A DNA stretch of 64,000 bases from positions 20,690-84,689 of the forward strand of contig MVRL01000087.1 of assembly GCA_002067705.1 (NCBI GenBank). Direction: 5' to 3'. Made by a program: the position numbers and the translations under genes. The notes beneath the pieces were generated by a model. It worked only from the letters and a program-made list of their open reading frames with translations. It made no database searches and had not been told where the DNA came from. Position 1 is the stretch's first letter. Every line of letters starts with the position of its first letter. Origin of the DNA: Methanosaeta sp. PtaU1.Bin112 (GTDB lineage Archaea > Halobacteriota > Methanosarcinia > Methanotrichales > Methanotrichaceae). Below are positions 33,707-42,427 of this stretch, in pieces.

Positions 33707-34025
33707 CTTTGGTGGGATGGAGCCTGCCTGAGCAAGAAAATCTGAAACAATGGGTCAAGAATAAAAAATCGTGTGTACTGAATAGATCTTGTCCATCACC
33801 GCTTTTGCATCTTTTTAAAAATACATATTTATTTCAAGAGATGCTTTATGTTTTTTATATTTAGAGCAATCCACTAATAAGGTGAACATGTGATATTATA
33901 GTTTTGTATTTAGAGTAAATACTTTGGCGATTTAAGCATTATGGAATATATAGACTCAATTTAGAGAAAAGTTTAAATGCAGGACCACATTCATGCAGCT
34001 TTATAGTGCAAATGGAGTGTAAACT
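33707..34025. other. Intergenic region with promoter of the sequon-rich small protein
   Basis: No gene is visible in 319 bases, which are AT-rich. T runs near 33811 and 33850 may terminate the upstream gene. A TATA-like gtttaaatgc lies at 33971-33980, and a GGAGTG ribosome-binding site at 34014-34019 precedes the next ATG. Confidence 0.5.
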
Positions 34026-34238
34026 ATGAGCAAAATCAATAGCGGACTTGTGCTCTTCTCTCTCCTGATGGCACTCTCTCTGGGAGTCGCCATTGGTGAG
34101 GAAGTTGTGGCCAATGAGAATGTCAGTGAAAATGCAACTGAGAACGCCAGCGAGAACCTGACCATCAACGATACCGATAACGCAACCATCGAGGTTGCCG
34201 AGAACGATTCCGTTGAGACAACAGAAGTTAAGGCTTAG
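34026..34238 (+). CDS. Small secreted protein dense in N-glycosylation sequons
   Basis: A 70-residue protein with a signal peptide (MSKINSGLVLFSLLMALSLG, cleavage near AIG-E at residue 24). The mature 46 residues are acidic and carry seven N-X-S/T sequons: NVS, NAT, NAS, NLT, NDT, NAT and NDS, in EN-AT-EN-AS-type repeats. In archaea such sequons are glycosylated by AglB outside the cell, so the mature peptide could be almost fully glycan-covered. Promoter and ribosome-binding site are both good. No family is recognised. The similar promoter style of the next gene suggests both are well expressed. Confidence 0.7.
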   Translation: MSKINSGLVLFSLLMALSLGVAIGEEVVANENVSENATENASENLTINDTDNATIEVAENDSVETTEVKA

Positions 34239-34405
34239 GCAGGTTAGAGTACAATTTCGTCCTTTTGGGCGGAAAGACTGGCAGGATCTTCCTGCCGACA
34301 ATTTTTCTCATCAGCAACATATTCGCATTAATGGATCCAAATACAACGAAATTTTTAGAAAGGCTTATATTTTTCTTAGAAAAAAGCATTGTTTGAGGTA
34401 CGAAT

Positions 34406-35107
34406 ATGAGAAGCTCAAGTGCATTGATACTATTAGCTGCATTAGTGACTTTATCATCGGGATGCGTCCTGGCTCAGGACGCCTCGAATGCTACAATTGA
34501 TCTGAATGCCACAAATGAGACGGCAACTACCGAGGTTGCGCCAGTTGCAGAAGCCGTCGCTCCTCAGACAGATGCCGTGCAGACCTCGCAAGCTGCACCT
34601 CAGGAGACCGCGTCAAGGTTCAAGCAGCTGTCCACCTTCGTCAAGGGTGCTACCACAATCCTGGGAAAGAATGCCGCCCAGGAATACTCGGATGTGTCCA
34701 AAACAGCTAATCGTGATACCGTATTCACTCGCGATGCGGGTGTCTCTGCTCCTGCTGTCAAGGTAGGCATCACCAAGGTAAGCACGGGAGATGACAAGTA
34801 TGTCCAGGTAGCCAACAAGGCAGTCGGTGCCTGGGATCTGATGGGATGGACACTGGCCTCAGCCGGAAGTACCACCTTTACCTTCCCATCGCTGACCCTG
34901 GATGAGGGGGCTTTTGTGCGCGTCCATGAAGGAGAAGGTTCGGGCAGCAAGACCGATATTTACAGCAATAGCACAGTACCGCTCTGGACCGATAATCTGG
35001 TATCCCTGCAGGATGCGGATGGAACTGTCATATCCACTTATGATATCTCAGCTGCTCCCGCAGAGAGTGCATGGGTCGATCCACTGGCCAGCCAGATTCA
35101 GTACTAG
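34406..35107 (+). CDS. Secreted lamin-tail-domain protein
   Basis: A 233-residue protein with a signal sequence (MRSSSALILLAALVTLSSGC, possibly a lipobox with the cysteine at residue 20). A threonine/alanine/glutamine-rich linker with sequons (NAT, NAT, NET) follows to residue about 70. Residues 115-215 fit a lamin-tail domain, an immunoglobulin-like fold: VGITKVSTGDDKYVQVANKA, then WDLMGWTLAS and FTFPSLTLDEGAFVRVHEG. Such domains occur in secreted archaeal and bacterial proteins, often near the surface or with nucleases. TATA-like cttatattttt at 34364-34374 lies about 37 bases upstream. Confidence 0.8.
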   Translation: MRSSSALILLAALVTLSSGCVLAQDASNATIDLNATNETATTEVAPVAEAVAPQTDAVQTSQAAPQETASRFKQLSTFVKGATTILGKNAAQEYSDVSKTANRDTVFTRDAGVSAPAVKVGITKVSTGDDKYVQVANKAVGAWDLMGWTLASAGSTTFTFPSLTLDEGAFVRVHEGEGSGSKTDIYSNSTVPLWTDNLVSLQDADGTVISTYDISAAPAESAWVDPLASQIQY

Positions 35108-35109
35108 TT

Positions 35110-35150
35110 CGCAGCTGGCCGCAGCTTTTTTAAGCGGTATACTTTTTTTA
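35110..35150. terminator. Likely bidirectional terminator between the lamin-tail gene and trmY
   Basis: After the stop come the interrupted dyad gctggccgcagc, then T runs at 35123-35128 and 35143-35149 followed by an A run, so both convergent transcripts meet T-rich sequence. Confidence 0.5.
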
Positions 35151-35169
35151 AAAAATTTGGCTGGTTAGT

Positions 35170-35799
35170 TCATTCAAACATAACTGGATCAGTATCCAAC
35201 AGCCAATTTATCAGGACGATGCAGTGGTCGGCATGCAAGCTAACCGGTCCCAGGGAGACTACTCTCGCTCCAGCCTGCTCCAGCAGAGCCTCCTCCTCGG
35301 GCATCATTCCGGTGTGGTCGCCCAGGATGAATGCCATCTCTCCGGAGGGGCTGGCGCAAGCCATGCATTCCTTGCCACTTTCCTTACTGATCGGTCGAAT
35401 ATCCGTGCCGTCCTCCCGCAGGTAAATCAGTCTTGCATCTTTTAAGTCGGATAGCAGCTCGGGAAAGCCGCCCGTGCGAACGAAGATTCCCGATGTGGAC
35501 ATCGCCCATTGGGGAGTTGCCGGAACTGCCAGGGCCTTCTTGAGCAGAGCTGCGGTGGTGCGCTCGTCTGGATTGAGGTGGCGCAGCGTCTCGCCCCGAA
35601 GCTGAATGGTCTTGGCGGTCTCGCCGCCCAGGAGCACCAGGTAGACGCAGACGTCCTTTCGAATGCCATGCGATAGGACGAAGGCGGAGGTGACCGCCCG
35701 GCAGAGAATGTCCAGGCGGCCGGAGGTCCCGGGGATGTCTTCCAGGGAGAAGTTCGGAGTAGTAGTGGCCTTGTGGCCGACGACGATAAAATTACGCAT
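35170..35799 (-). CDS. trmY: tRNA (pseudouridine-54 N1)-methyltransferase
   Basis: A 209-residue SPOUT-class methyltransferase from the ATG at 35799 (MRNFIVVGHKATTTPNFSLED), the usual TrmY beginning. Other signatures: SHGIRKDVCVYLVLLG near residue 45, SGIFVRTGGFPELL near residue 103, and the knot region FILGDHTGMMPEEEALLEQ near residue 155. It methylates pseudouridine 54 of archaeal tRNAs, which in archaea replaces the ribothymidine found elsewhere. Monocistronic, divergent from the HAD gene. Confidence 0.92.
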   Translation of the reverse strand: MRNFIVVGHKATTTPNFSLEDIPGTSGRLDILCRAVTSAFVLSHGIRKDVCVYLVLLGGETAKTIQLRGETLRHLNPDERTTAALLKKALAVPATPQWAMSTSGIFVRTGGFPELLSDLKDARLIYLREDGTDIRPISKESGKECMACASPSGEMAFILGDHTGMMPEEEALLEQAGARVVSLGPVSLHADHCIVLINWLLDTDPVMFE

Positions 35800-35913
35800 G
35801 GCCGTACTGGCGAGCAGGAGATACAAGCATCTTTCGGACTCGAAGGATACTGGTTCAGCCCAAAAGAATAATAACCCCTAGAGCAACCCAGTTATCTTCA
35901 AGCGGAGAATTAG

Positions 35914-36552
35914 ATGATTCGCGTCATATCCCTGGACATGGACGGCACCCTGGTCAACACCAGATTTGTGGACAAGGTTTGGATGGAAGGCATACCAATG
36001 CTTTATGCCGAAAAGACCGGCCTGGATTTTCTTGCTGCCAGGAGCTACGTTGTCGGCGAGTACATGAATATCGGCAGCGATCATTTAGAGTGGTATGACT
36101 TGCTCTACTGGATTGACGGGTTCGGGCTGAAGGTGGGCAAGGAAGAGCTCTTGCAGATGTATGAGGATGAGATCGAGATCTTCCCTGAGGTTCCGGAGGT
36201 TCTGGATTATCTCTCCGAGAGCTACGATCTGGTAGTGACCTCCAACGCAGCTCGCGAGTTCATCGACTTTGAGCTGGACGGCCTGTCGGAATACTTTAGG
36301 GAGATCTTTTCCGTTACCTCTGATTTCCGGGAGGTAAAGAAATCACCTCTGATCTACGGTAAGGTCTGCGCTCATATGGGTGTGAAGCCTTTCGAGGTTC
36401 TGCATATCGGCGATCATTATAATTACGATTACGAGTCTCCTCTGGAGGCCGGTCTGGATGCTCTCTTCCTGGATCGTAAGGGGGAGCGCTCCGGCCCTGA
36501 GGTAGTGGGCGATTTGCGAGAGGCACTGGCTTTGATCGAGGGGTGTGTTTAA
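35914..36552 (+). CDS. HAD-superfamily hydrolase
   Basis: A 212-residue HAD phosphatase. Motif I is LDMDGTLV (nucleophile D8, acid D10), motif II is VVTSNAARE near residue 108, the motif III lysine lies in [10 protein letters not shown] near residue 142, and motif IV is [17 protein letters not shown] near residue 167. A helical cap separates motifs I and II. The family is large, so the substrate is open; a phosphoglycolate- or nucleotide-type phosphatase is plausible. Monocistronic, upstream of a pyrF remnant. Confidence 0.85.
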   Translation: MIRVISLDMDGTLVNTRFVDKVWMEGIPMLYAEKTGLDFLAARSYVVGEYMNIGSDHLEWYDLLYWIDGFGLKVGKEELLQMYEDEIEIFPEVPEVLDYLSESYDLVVTSNAAREFIDFELDGLSEYFREIFSVTSDFREVKKSPLIYGKVCAHMGVKPFEVLHIGDHYNYDYESPLEAGLDALFLDRKGERSGPEVVGDLREALALIEGCV

Positions 36553-36599
36553 GGCCGAATGCCATCGGAAAGAAATCGATGCGCCGGTTAAATTGCAGA

Positions 36600-36902
36600 A
36601 TATGAGGAAAAAGATCGGTTACCCGCTAATCCTCAGCGCAGGTCTTGGAATAGTAACCGAGATCCGCTCTTTTGCTCCGGTCATTGCCGATCTTAAGGTG
36701 GCTGACACTCCCAATACCAATCGGCTCATCGGTCAGGCGGTGCTTGATGCCGGAGCAGGCGGCATTATCGCTCAGGCTTTCCCTGGAAAGGACTCTCTGT
36801 AGGCCGGAGCCGATTACCTGATAGTGGGCAGATCGATCTATGATTAGCAGGAGCTGGCCATCGCGGCAAAGAAGCTTCTCGCTCTTCTTTCGTCCTCTTA
36901 GC
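36600..36902 (+). pseudogene. Remnant of orotidine-5'-phosphate decarboxylase (pyrF)
   Basis: One frame still reads an archaeal PyrF core, [18 protein letters not shown], then [19 protein letters not shown] and [22 protein letters not shown] at 36800 follows, and the frame continues with AGADYLIVGRSIYD, another TAG, then QELAIAAKKLL. The last piece is the phosphate-binding C-terminus of the same enzyme. Between the two pieces about 80-100 residues, including the active-site Lys/Asp region downstream of DLK, are missing, and the N-terminal strand is also absent. This is a decayed copy with an internal deletion and two in-frame stops. A functional pyrF should exist elsewhere in the genome. Confidence 0.85.
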
Positions 36903-37063
36903 CTCTCGTCTCCTGGATCCATTTGCTCGGTTCGGCTGCTAAGCTGCTCATTAATCACGTTTTGCTGATGCAGCTAGCTCAATGCCGGGCAAATAATGGC
37001 TGATTGACCTTTTTTCTGGATCTTCGGATCTAATGATCGTCGCGCAATTATCCACCCTTTCCC
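36903..37063. other. Intergenic stretch downstream of the pyrF remnant
   Basis: No gene or RNA is recognised; together with the pseudogene it makes a 500-base stretch of low coding density. Confidence 0.4.
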
Positions 37064-37318
37064 TTGGACATGGGGCCTGTCCACCTTAAATACACACAGA
37101 TCATTCATGATCTATTGAGAGAGTCCGGCATCATATTCATTGAAGGACCCATGTCCTCCGCCATTAAAGCAAGCAGCCTTTTTAAGGTAATCAAGGACGT
37201 CAATAAACGGACGGCAGAAGCAGTTGCGGAGACGGAAATCACTTTTAGGGATATCTATTATATCAAGGATAAGTCTGCATCACTCAGTCGATATTGTGCA
37301 TATCGAAATGAATATTAA
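37064..37318 (+). CDS. Short ORF of uncertain status
   Basis: An 84-residue ORF with no recognised family (LKYTQIIHDLLRESGIIFIE, then SSAIKASSLFKVIKDVNKRT). Codon use and the helical pattern look protein-like, but there is no clear ribosome-binding site, and the last 11 bases overlap the start of the histidine-kinase gene in another frame. It may be a genuine small gene, or a fragment left by the same decay that affected pyrF. Confidence 0.3.
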   Translation: MDMGPVHLKYTQIIHDLLRESGIIFIEGPMSSAIKASSLFKVIKDVNKRTAEAVAETEITFRDIYYIKDKSASLSRYCAYRNEY

Positions 37319-39959
37319 TGAGGATGAGTTATCTCTTTTTTATCTTGGTGTCTTAGTTATGGGCAGCTACTTTAGCGATAAGATAAACGGTCTCAGCATC
37401 ACTCTTGATGAGTTGAAGCACAGGAGTGATGTGAGGCAAAATATTGAAGAGATCTGCTCAGATCACCAAGCGGTATTGGAATTGATTGAGCATCTTAAGG
37501 TCGGCCTGGAAGAGCTGGAAGATCGCAGTCGTAATATAACCAGTATCATCGAAAATGCTCCCCTGGCCATCGCCATTATCGAAAGAGATGGGTCCTTCAG
37601 CAGCATAAATCCAAAATTTATCGATCTTTTCGGCTATGCACCGGAGGAGATTACCTGCGGAAGAGAATGGTTCCGAAGAGCTTATCCTGATCCTGATTAT
37701 CGAAAGCTTGCCATAGGCAGTTGGATCGGTGATCTGAAGGAGATCGGTGCCGGGGTTAAAAGGATCCGCACTTTTATAGTAACCTGCAAGGATGGGACGA
37801 AAAAAGCCATAAAATTCGCTGCCGTTTCCCAGGAAAATGGAGCGAATCAGCTCATTTGCGAGGAATTAAAGACAGGATACGGCCCAGAGGAGGTGAATCT
37901 CACTCGCCGTCAACTAATGGATATTATTGATTTCCTGCCTGATGCCACCTTCGTAATAGATAGAAACCGGAAGGTGATTGCCTGGAACCGGGCCATAGAG
38001 GAGATGACCGGCGTCAAGAAACAGGATATAATCGGAAAAGGAGATTATGCTTACGGAGCTTCATTCTATCGAGAGCGAGGGCCTATCCTGATCGACTTGA
38101 TATATGAAGAAGACCCGGATATAAGGTCTCGATACCGGTATGTCGATCGAAAAGGTGATACATTATTTGCCGAATCAGCTTCGTCTTTTATGCTATGTGG
38201 ACGGAGAACATATATCTGGGCTAAGGCGTCTCCTCTCCTTGATGATGAAGGGGAGCTGATTGGAGCTATTGAATCCATTAGGGACATAACTGAACGAATC
38301 GAGGCAGAGGAAGCGCAAAGAGACTCGGAGCGTCGCCTGGCTGATATCATTAATTTCCTTCCCGACGCAACCTTTGTTATTGACAGAACAGGAAAAGTCA
38401 TAGCCTGGAATCGGGCAATCGAGATTATGACCGGTATTGTCGCCGGGGAGATGCTTGGAAAAGGCAACCATGAGTATGCGCTTCCTTTTTATGGTGAGCG
38501 TCGGCCGATGCTTGCCGATCTCGTGCTCGAATTGAATAAAGCATCAACGGATCGATATGATCAGTGGGGCAGAAAAGAATGGAGCATCGATAGTCTCTTT
38601 AAAAATCTGGTCAGACAGGAAGATGGAAGCTTATTCATGGAAGCTTTTATGCCTAAAATGAGAATTTGCGAGGCTTATTTGCAGGGCAGTGCAACAGCAC
38701 TTTATGATTCGGATGGCAATATCACTGGTGCCATTGAATCAGTGCGCAATATTACAGAGAGCAAAAAGGTGCATGAGGCCCTTTCCGCTGCCAAAGATCA
38801 AGCTGAAGCTGCAGCTCGCGCTAAATCAGAGTTTCTGGCAAACATGAGCCATGAGATCAGAACTCCCCTCAATGCCATCATTGGCATGACGGGAATACTC
38901 CTCGATACTTCTTTAGAGTCGGATCAAAGAGACTATCTTGAGACGGTTCGCAGCAGTGGTGAGGTCCTTATGTCCGTTATCAACAATATTTTGGACTTCA
39001 CCAAGATCGAGGAAGGCAAAAGAGAGATTGAGAGGCTGCCTTTCGAACTTGCCGGATGCATTGAAGAGGCAATGGATCTGCTCACACCCATCGCCGCGGA
39101 GAAGTATATCAACTTCTATTATGATATTGATGCAGCTGTTCCCAAGAGGCTGCTTGGAGATGCCATCAGCATCTCCCAGATACTGATAAACCTCTTGAGC
39201 AATGCGATCAAGTTTACAGATAGTGGAGAAATATCCGTGCATGTCTCCAGCGAGCTGTTGAATAGCAGAAATGTCAGGCTCTTCTTCTCGGTCAAAGATA
39301 CGGGGATTGGAATTCCCCTGGATCGCATGCACAGTATCTTTCAGTCATTCAGCCAGGTCGATATGTCGACCACTCGCAGGTATGGCGGAACGGGACTGGG
39401 TCTGGCCATCAGCAAGAGGCTGGTAGAGCTTATGGGTGGGACCATTTGGGTGGAGAGCGAGATGGGCAAGGGAAGCACATTTTGCTTTACAGTTATGGCT
39501 GAAGCCGCAACGCCCGAGCAATGCTTGCAGATGAGAGCAAAACCCCCTGAGGTCGATTTTCATTATGACATTCCAAAGCATTTGAGTCTATTGTTGGCGG
39601 AGGACAATCTCGTAAATCAGAGGGTCGCTTTGCTTATGCTCAAGAAGCTTGGACTTAAGGCAGATGTAGCTGCTAACGGCAGAGAGGTTCTGCAGGCTTT
39701 GGAGCGCAAGAGATACGACATTGTTCTGATGGATGTGCAGATGCCGGAGATGGACGGATTTGAAGCCTCAAAAGCCATTCGGGAACGGTGGAGAGATGGG
39801 TTGCCTTACATAATAGCCGTTACAGCTCACGCTTTGGAGGGCGACAGGAAGAAATGCATCGAAGCAGGCATGGATGACTACATCAGCAAACCGGTTCGCT
39901 TGGGAGATCTGGCTCGCGTTCTGGCAGAGTTTTCGCTTCAACGGAAATTTGCCACATAG
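37308..39959 (+). CDS. Soluble hybrid histidine kinase with three PAS domains
   Basis: An 883-residue protein from the ATG at 37308; a longer frame begins at 37224. No signal peptide or membrane span is present. Three PAS domains occupy residues about 85-190, 205-330 and 340-480; the second and third share the blocks [14 protein letters not shown] or [13 protein letters not shown], so they are recent duplicates. The dimerisation helix has HEIRTPLN with phospho-acceptor H515. The ATPase domain shows [18 protein letters not shown], then DTGIGI and [14 protein letters not shown] receiver domain follows with [11 protein letters not shown], phospho-acceptor D809. It senses a cytoplasmic signal; the output partner is not adjacent. 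Confidence 0.92.
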   Translation: MNINEDELSLFYLGVLVMGSYFSDKINGLSITLDELKHRSDVRQNIEEICSDHQAVLELIEHLKVGLEELEDRSRNITSIIENAPLAIAIIERDGSFSSINPKFIDLFGYAPEEITCGREWFRRAYPDPDYRKLAIGSWIGDLKEIGAGVKRIRTFIVTCKDGTKKAIKFAAVSQENGANQLICEELKTGYGPEEVNLTRRQLMDIIDFLPDATFVIDRNRKVIAWNRAIEEMTGVKKQDIIGKGDYAYGASFYRERGPILIDLIYEEDPDIRSRYRYVDRKGDTLFAESASSFMLCGRRTYIWAKASPLLDDEGELIGAIESIRDITERIEAEEAQRDSERRLADIINFLPDATFVIDRTGKVIAWNRAIEIMTGIVAGEMLGKGNHEYALPFYGERRPMLADLVLELNKASTDRYDQWGRKEWSIDSLFKNLVRQEDGSLFMEAFMPKMRICEAYLQGSATALYDSDGNITGAIESVRNITESKKVHEALSAAKDQAEAAARAKSEFLANMSHEIRTPLNAIIGMTGILLDTSLESDQRDYLETVRSSGEVLMSVINNILDFTKIEEGKREIERLPFELAGCIEEAMDLLTPIAAEKYINFYYDIDAAVPKRLLGDAISISQILINLLSNAIKFTDSGEISVHVSSELLNSRNVRLFFSVKDTGIGIPLDRMHSIFQSFSQVDMSTTRRYGGTGLGLAISKRLVELMGGTIWVESEMGKGSTFCFTVMAEAATPEQCLQMRAKPPEVDFHYDIPKHLSLLLAEDNLVNQRVALLMLKKLGLKADVAANGREVLQALERKRYDIVLMDVQMPEMDGFEASKAIRERWRDGLPYIIAVTAHALEGDRKKCIEAGMDDYISKPVRLGDLARVLAEFSLQRKFAT

Positions 39960-40124
39960 AAGAGGGCATTAAACAAGATCCCGACACCTAGAAGAAGATC
40001 TGGGTGGATTGGATACAGCAGAGATTATGCTGGGCTTTTCCGAAAATTTAAATTGTAAAAGGTAATAATAGTATATTGGCTAAACCTCGCTTGTTAATTT
40101 GGCTATTGAGTTGAGGTGGATAAC

Positions 40125-40541
40125 ATGAGGAAAATATTGGCGTTGGTGCTATTGCTGGCTCTTTGCATTCCAGCTATGGCAATTGAGTTGCCTGATATGA
40201 AAGGCAACTGGTCCGGAGTTATGGATTTTGTTGGATATGACAAGAATACAGCGTGGATGCCGAATGAGACTGTCTCCTACTGGCCTAATGAAGAATGGAG
40301 CTTGACCATCACAGAGCAACAAGGAAGATCGTTTTCGGGGACGATGGTTCCAGGCGCAAGCCCCTTGTCTAAGGAAGTTGTCCTGGGGGTGTTGTGTTCC
40401 GAAAACGAGTCTATCACAATGGTGGACGAGAACGGTTACTGGTGGGGCGATGTGATCTCGCCTACGGAGATTGAGCTAAACTACCAGGAAATCGACATGG
40501 ACGGAATGGTTACAGGAAGCGGAGTGTTCAAGAAAGAATGA
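40125..40541 (+). CDS. Secreted hypothetical protein
   Basis: A 138-residue protein with a signal peptide (MRKILALVLLLALCIPAMA, residues 1-19). The ATG at 40125 has a GAGGTGG ribosome-binding site five bases upstream; a GTG at 40116 lies within that site. The mature part is all-beta in pattern and Trp/Gly-rich (GNWSGVMDFVGYDKN and GYWWGDVISPTEIELNYQEID), and it has sequons NWS, NET, NES. It recalls small lipocalin- or avidin-like beta barrels, but that is only shape. No family name is supported. Confidence 0.65.
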   Translation: MRKILALVLLLALCIPAMAIELPDMKGNWSGVMDFVGYDKNTAWMPNETVSYWPNEEWSLTITEQQGRSFSGTMVPGASPLSKEVVLGVLCSENESITMVDENGYWWGDVISPTEIELNYQEIDMDGMVTGSGVFKKE

Positions 40542-40580
40542 TGTCGATTTCATCCTCCGCATATAACTTTTTTCTAATAC

Positions 40581-40590
40581 TTTATATAAT
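40581..40590 (+). promoter_or_regulatory. TATA box of the phosphomevalonate dehydratase operon
   Basis: The run tttatataat lies about 70 bases upstream of the ATG at 40657. Confidence 0.5.
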
Positions 40591-40656
40591 AACATGCTAT
40601 TATGCAATGCCGTTGCAGGAAAAGAGTTTATTGCTAGGGGAAGAAAGCCGTTAATC

Positions 40657-41832
40657 ATGTATCTGTCCCGTGAGGAAGAAGCGATTTATCAGGGAGAGCG
40701 AGGCGAGACCCCGCGGCGCATGATGGAGATCCTGGTCGCTCTGGGCGATATTTACGGTGCCGAGAAGCTCGTGGCCGTGAAATCTGTTCAGATCGCCGGC
40801 GTCTCCTATAAAAACATTGGCGAAGCCGGCCTGGAATGGATATCCGACCTGCAGGGCCAGGTGGTGGTTCCCAGCATCCTCAATCCGGCGGGAATGGACC
40901 TTTGCCGCTGGCAGGAGATGGGCGTTGGCGAAGATTTCGCCCAAAAGCAGCAGCAGATCATCGAAGCCTATCGCAAGCTGGGCGTTATCATAGACTGCAC
41001 CTGCACTCCCTATCAGATATACGAAGGCATTGCCGGTCTGGGCGATCACCTGGCCTGGAGCGAGTCCTCAGCCGTCTCTTATGCCAACTCGGTCATCGGC
41101 GCCCGCACTAACCGGGAGGGAGGTCCTTCTGCCCTGGCCGCTGCCCTGGTGGGAAAGACAGCCCTTTACGGCTACCACCTGGACGAGAACCGACTGCCAA
41201 CGCATCTGGTAGAGGTCGAGGCGGAGCTGCAAGGATCGGACTACGGTGCTCTGGGATTTCTGGTAGGCAGGATCGTCAAGGACGGCGTTCCCTTCTTCCG
41301 GCTGCAGGGCCCGAGGCCCTCTGCAGATGAACTCAAGGCCTTAGGCGCAGCCATGGCAGCCAGCGGATCAGTGGCCCTCTACTACGTGAAGGAGGTCACA
41401 CCCAGGCCGCCGCCCTCAGCCGGTCAGCCGGAGGAGACGCTTAATCTGGGCAGAAAAGATATCGATGAGGTCTATGCTCAGTACCCTGCAGGGGGTGCCG
41501 AGGCTGTGGCTCTGGGCTGTCCTCACTGCTCGATGGAGGAACTGGTGAAGATTGCCGGACTGCTACAGGGCCGGAAGGTGCAAAAGGAGCTATGGATCTG
41601 CACCGCCCGCAAGATCGCACAAGCCAATCCTCATCTGGTGGCGGTGATCGAGGAGAGTGGGGCGCGCGTCTTTTGCGATACCTGCATGGTCGTCTCTCCA
41701 GCCACGGAGCGCTTTGCCAGGATGCTGACCAGCTCCGGCAAGGCACTGGCCTACCTGCCCGGCCTGGCCGGAGTTGGAGCGGGCCTGGGAAGCCTTGAGG
41801 ATTGCATCGATGCCGCGCTGGGGAGGGGGTAA
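40657..41832 (+). CDS. Phosphomevalonate dehydratase large subunit (aconitase X catalytic domain)
   Basis: A 391-residue protein of the aconitase X (DUF521) family. With the small subunit it removes water from 5-phosphomevalonate to give trans-anhydromevalonate 5-phosphate, an archaea-specific step of the modified mevalonate pathway. Cluster cysteines are in DCTCTPYQIYEG near residue 113, ALGCPHCSMEE near residue 288 and CDTCMVVSP near residue 340. It begins MYLSREEEAIYQGERG. The small subunit begins two bases after its stop. It complements the HMGS/thiolase operon at 1143-4497. Confidence 0.93.
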   Translation: MYLSREEEAIYQGERGETPRRMMEILVALGDIYGAEKLVAVKSVQIAGVSYKNIGEAGLEWISDLQGQVVVPSILNPAGMDLCRWQEMGVGEDFAQKQQQIIEAYRKLGVIIDCTCTPYQIYEGIAGLGDHLAWSESSAVSYANSVIGARTNREGGPSALAAALVGKTALYGYHLDENRLPTHLVEVEAELQGSDYGALGFLVGRIVKDGVPFFRLQGPRPSADELKALGAAMAASGSVALYYVKEVTPRPPPSAGQPEETLNLGRKDIDEVYAQYPAGGAEAVALGCPHCSMEELVKIAGLLQGRKVQKELWICTARKIAQANPHLVAVIEESGARVFCDTCMVVSPATERFARMLTSSGKALAYLPGLAGVGAGLGSLEDCIDAALGRG

Positions 41833-41834
41833 GA

Positions 41835-42227
41835 ATGGAGATCAAATGCCACAGAGTTGCCTGCGGCTTCGCCTCCGGCCCGGCGCTGGTGACACGAGAG
41901 GCCATCTCATTTCTGGGAAATGTCGATGCCAGGACCGCCATAGTGGTCGATCCGGCGCACGAGCTATTTGGCCAGTGCATTGCCGGAAAGGTGCTCATCT
42001 TTCCGGGTGGCAAAGGCTCCACGGTGGGCTCTTATGTCATCTATCAGCTCAAAAAGAGAGGCCTTGCTCCCTCGGCCATGATCAACATCCGATCCGAGCC
42101 GATAGTAGCCGTGGGGGCTATCATCAGCGGCATTCCTCTCGTGGACAGAGTGGGCGAGGAGATCCTTCAGATAGAGAGCGGAAGAGCTGTAATGGTTGAT
42201 GCTGACGGTGAGAGGATCGTAGTTTAG
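41835..42227 (+). CDS. Phosphomevalonate dehydratase small subunit (aconitase X swivelling domain)
   Basis: A 130-residue protein of the DUF126 family, the swivelling domain of aconitase X as a separate chain. It begins MEIKCHRVACGFASGPALVT and has the blocks LFGQCIAGKVLIFPGGKGSTVGSYVIYQL (residues about 46-74) and GIPLVDRVGEEILQ near residue 105. The GGKGSTVGSY loop binds the substrate phosphate in related enzymes. It starts two bases after the large subunit stop; translational coupling is likely. Confidence 0.93.
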   Translation: MEIKCHRVACGFASGPALVTREAISFLGNVDARTAIVVDPAHELFGQCIAGKVLIFPGGKGSTVGSYVIYQLKKRGLAPSAMINIRSEPIVAVGAIISGIPLVDRVGEEILQIESGRAVMVDADGERIVV

Positions 42228-42370
42228 GGAAATAAAGCAATACTTGCCCGCAGTCCTCTCACAGGTTAATACACACGCGACATGTCGATTGTATGAATAA
42301 TTTAACCATTATAAAACTGTGACGGACGCAAAATAATTTTGGACTTCATATCGTCTCCTGTCAGGCGAAT

Positions 42371-42380
42371 CTTTTATATA
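42371..42380 (+). promoter_or_regulatory. TATA box of the thermosome gene
   Basis: The run cttttatata lies about 52 bases upstream of the TTG start; a GGGGAGG ribosome-binding site lies between. Confidence 0.6.
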
Positions 42381-42427
42381 GAACTTCAAACTGGTAGTAA
42401 GAAAAAAAGTCGGGGAGGACTATAGGT

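Noticed and set aside
36800..36850. TAG codons read as pyrrolysine in the pyrF remnant
   Set aside because: The frame also lacks a large internal part of the enzyme, so decay explains the stops better, and no pyl gene was seen in this window.
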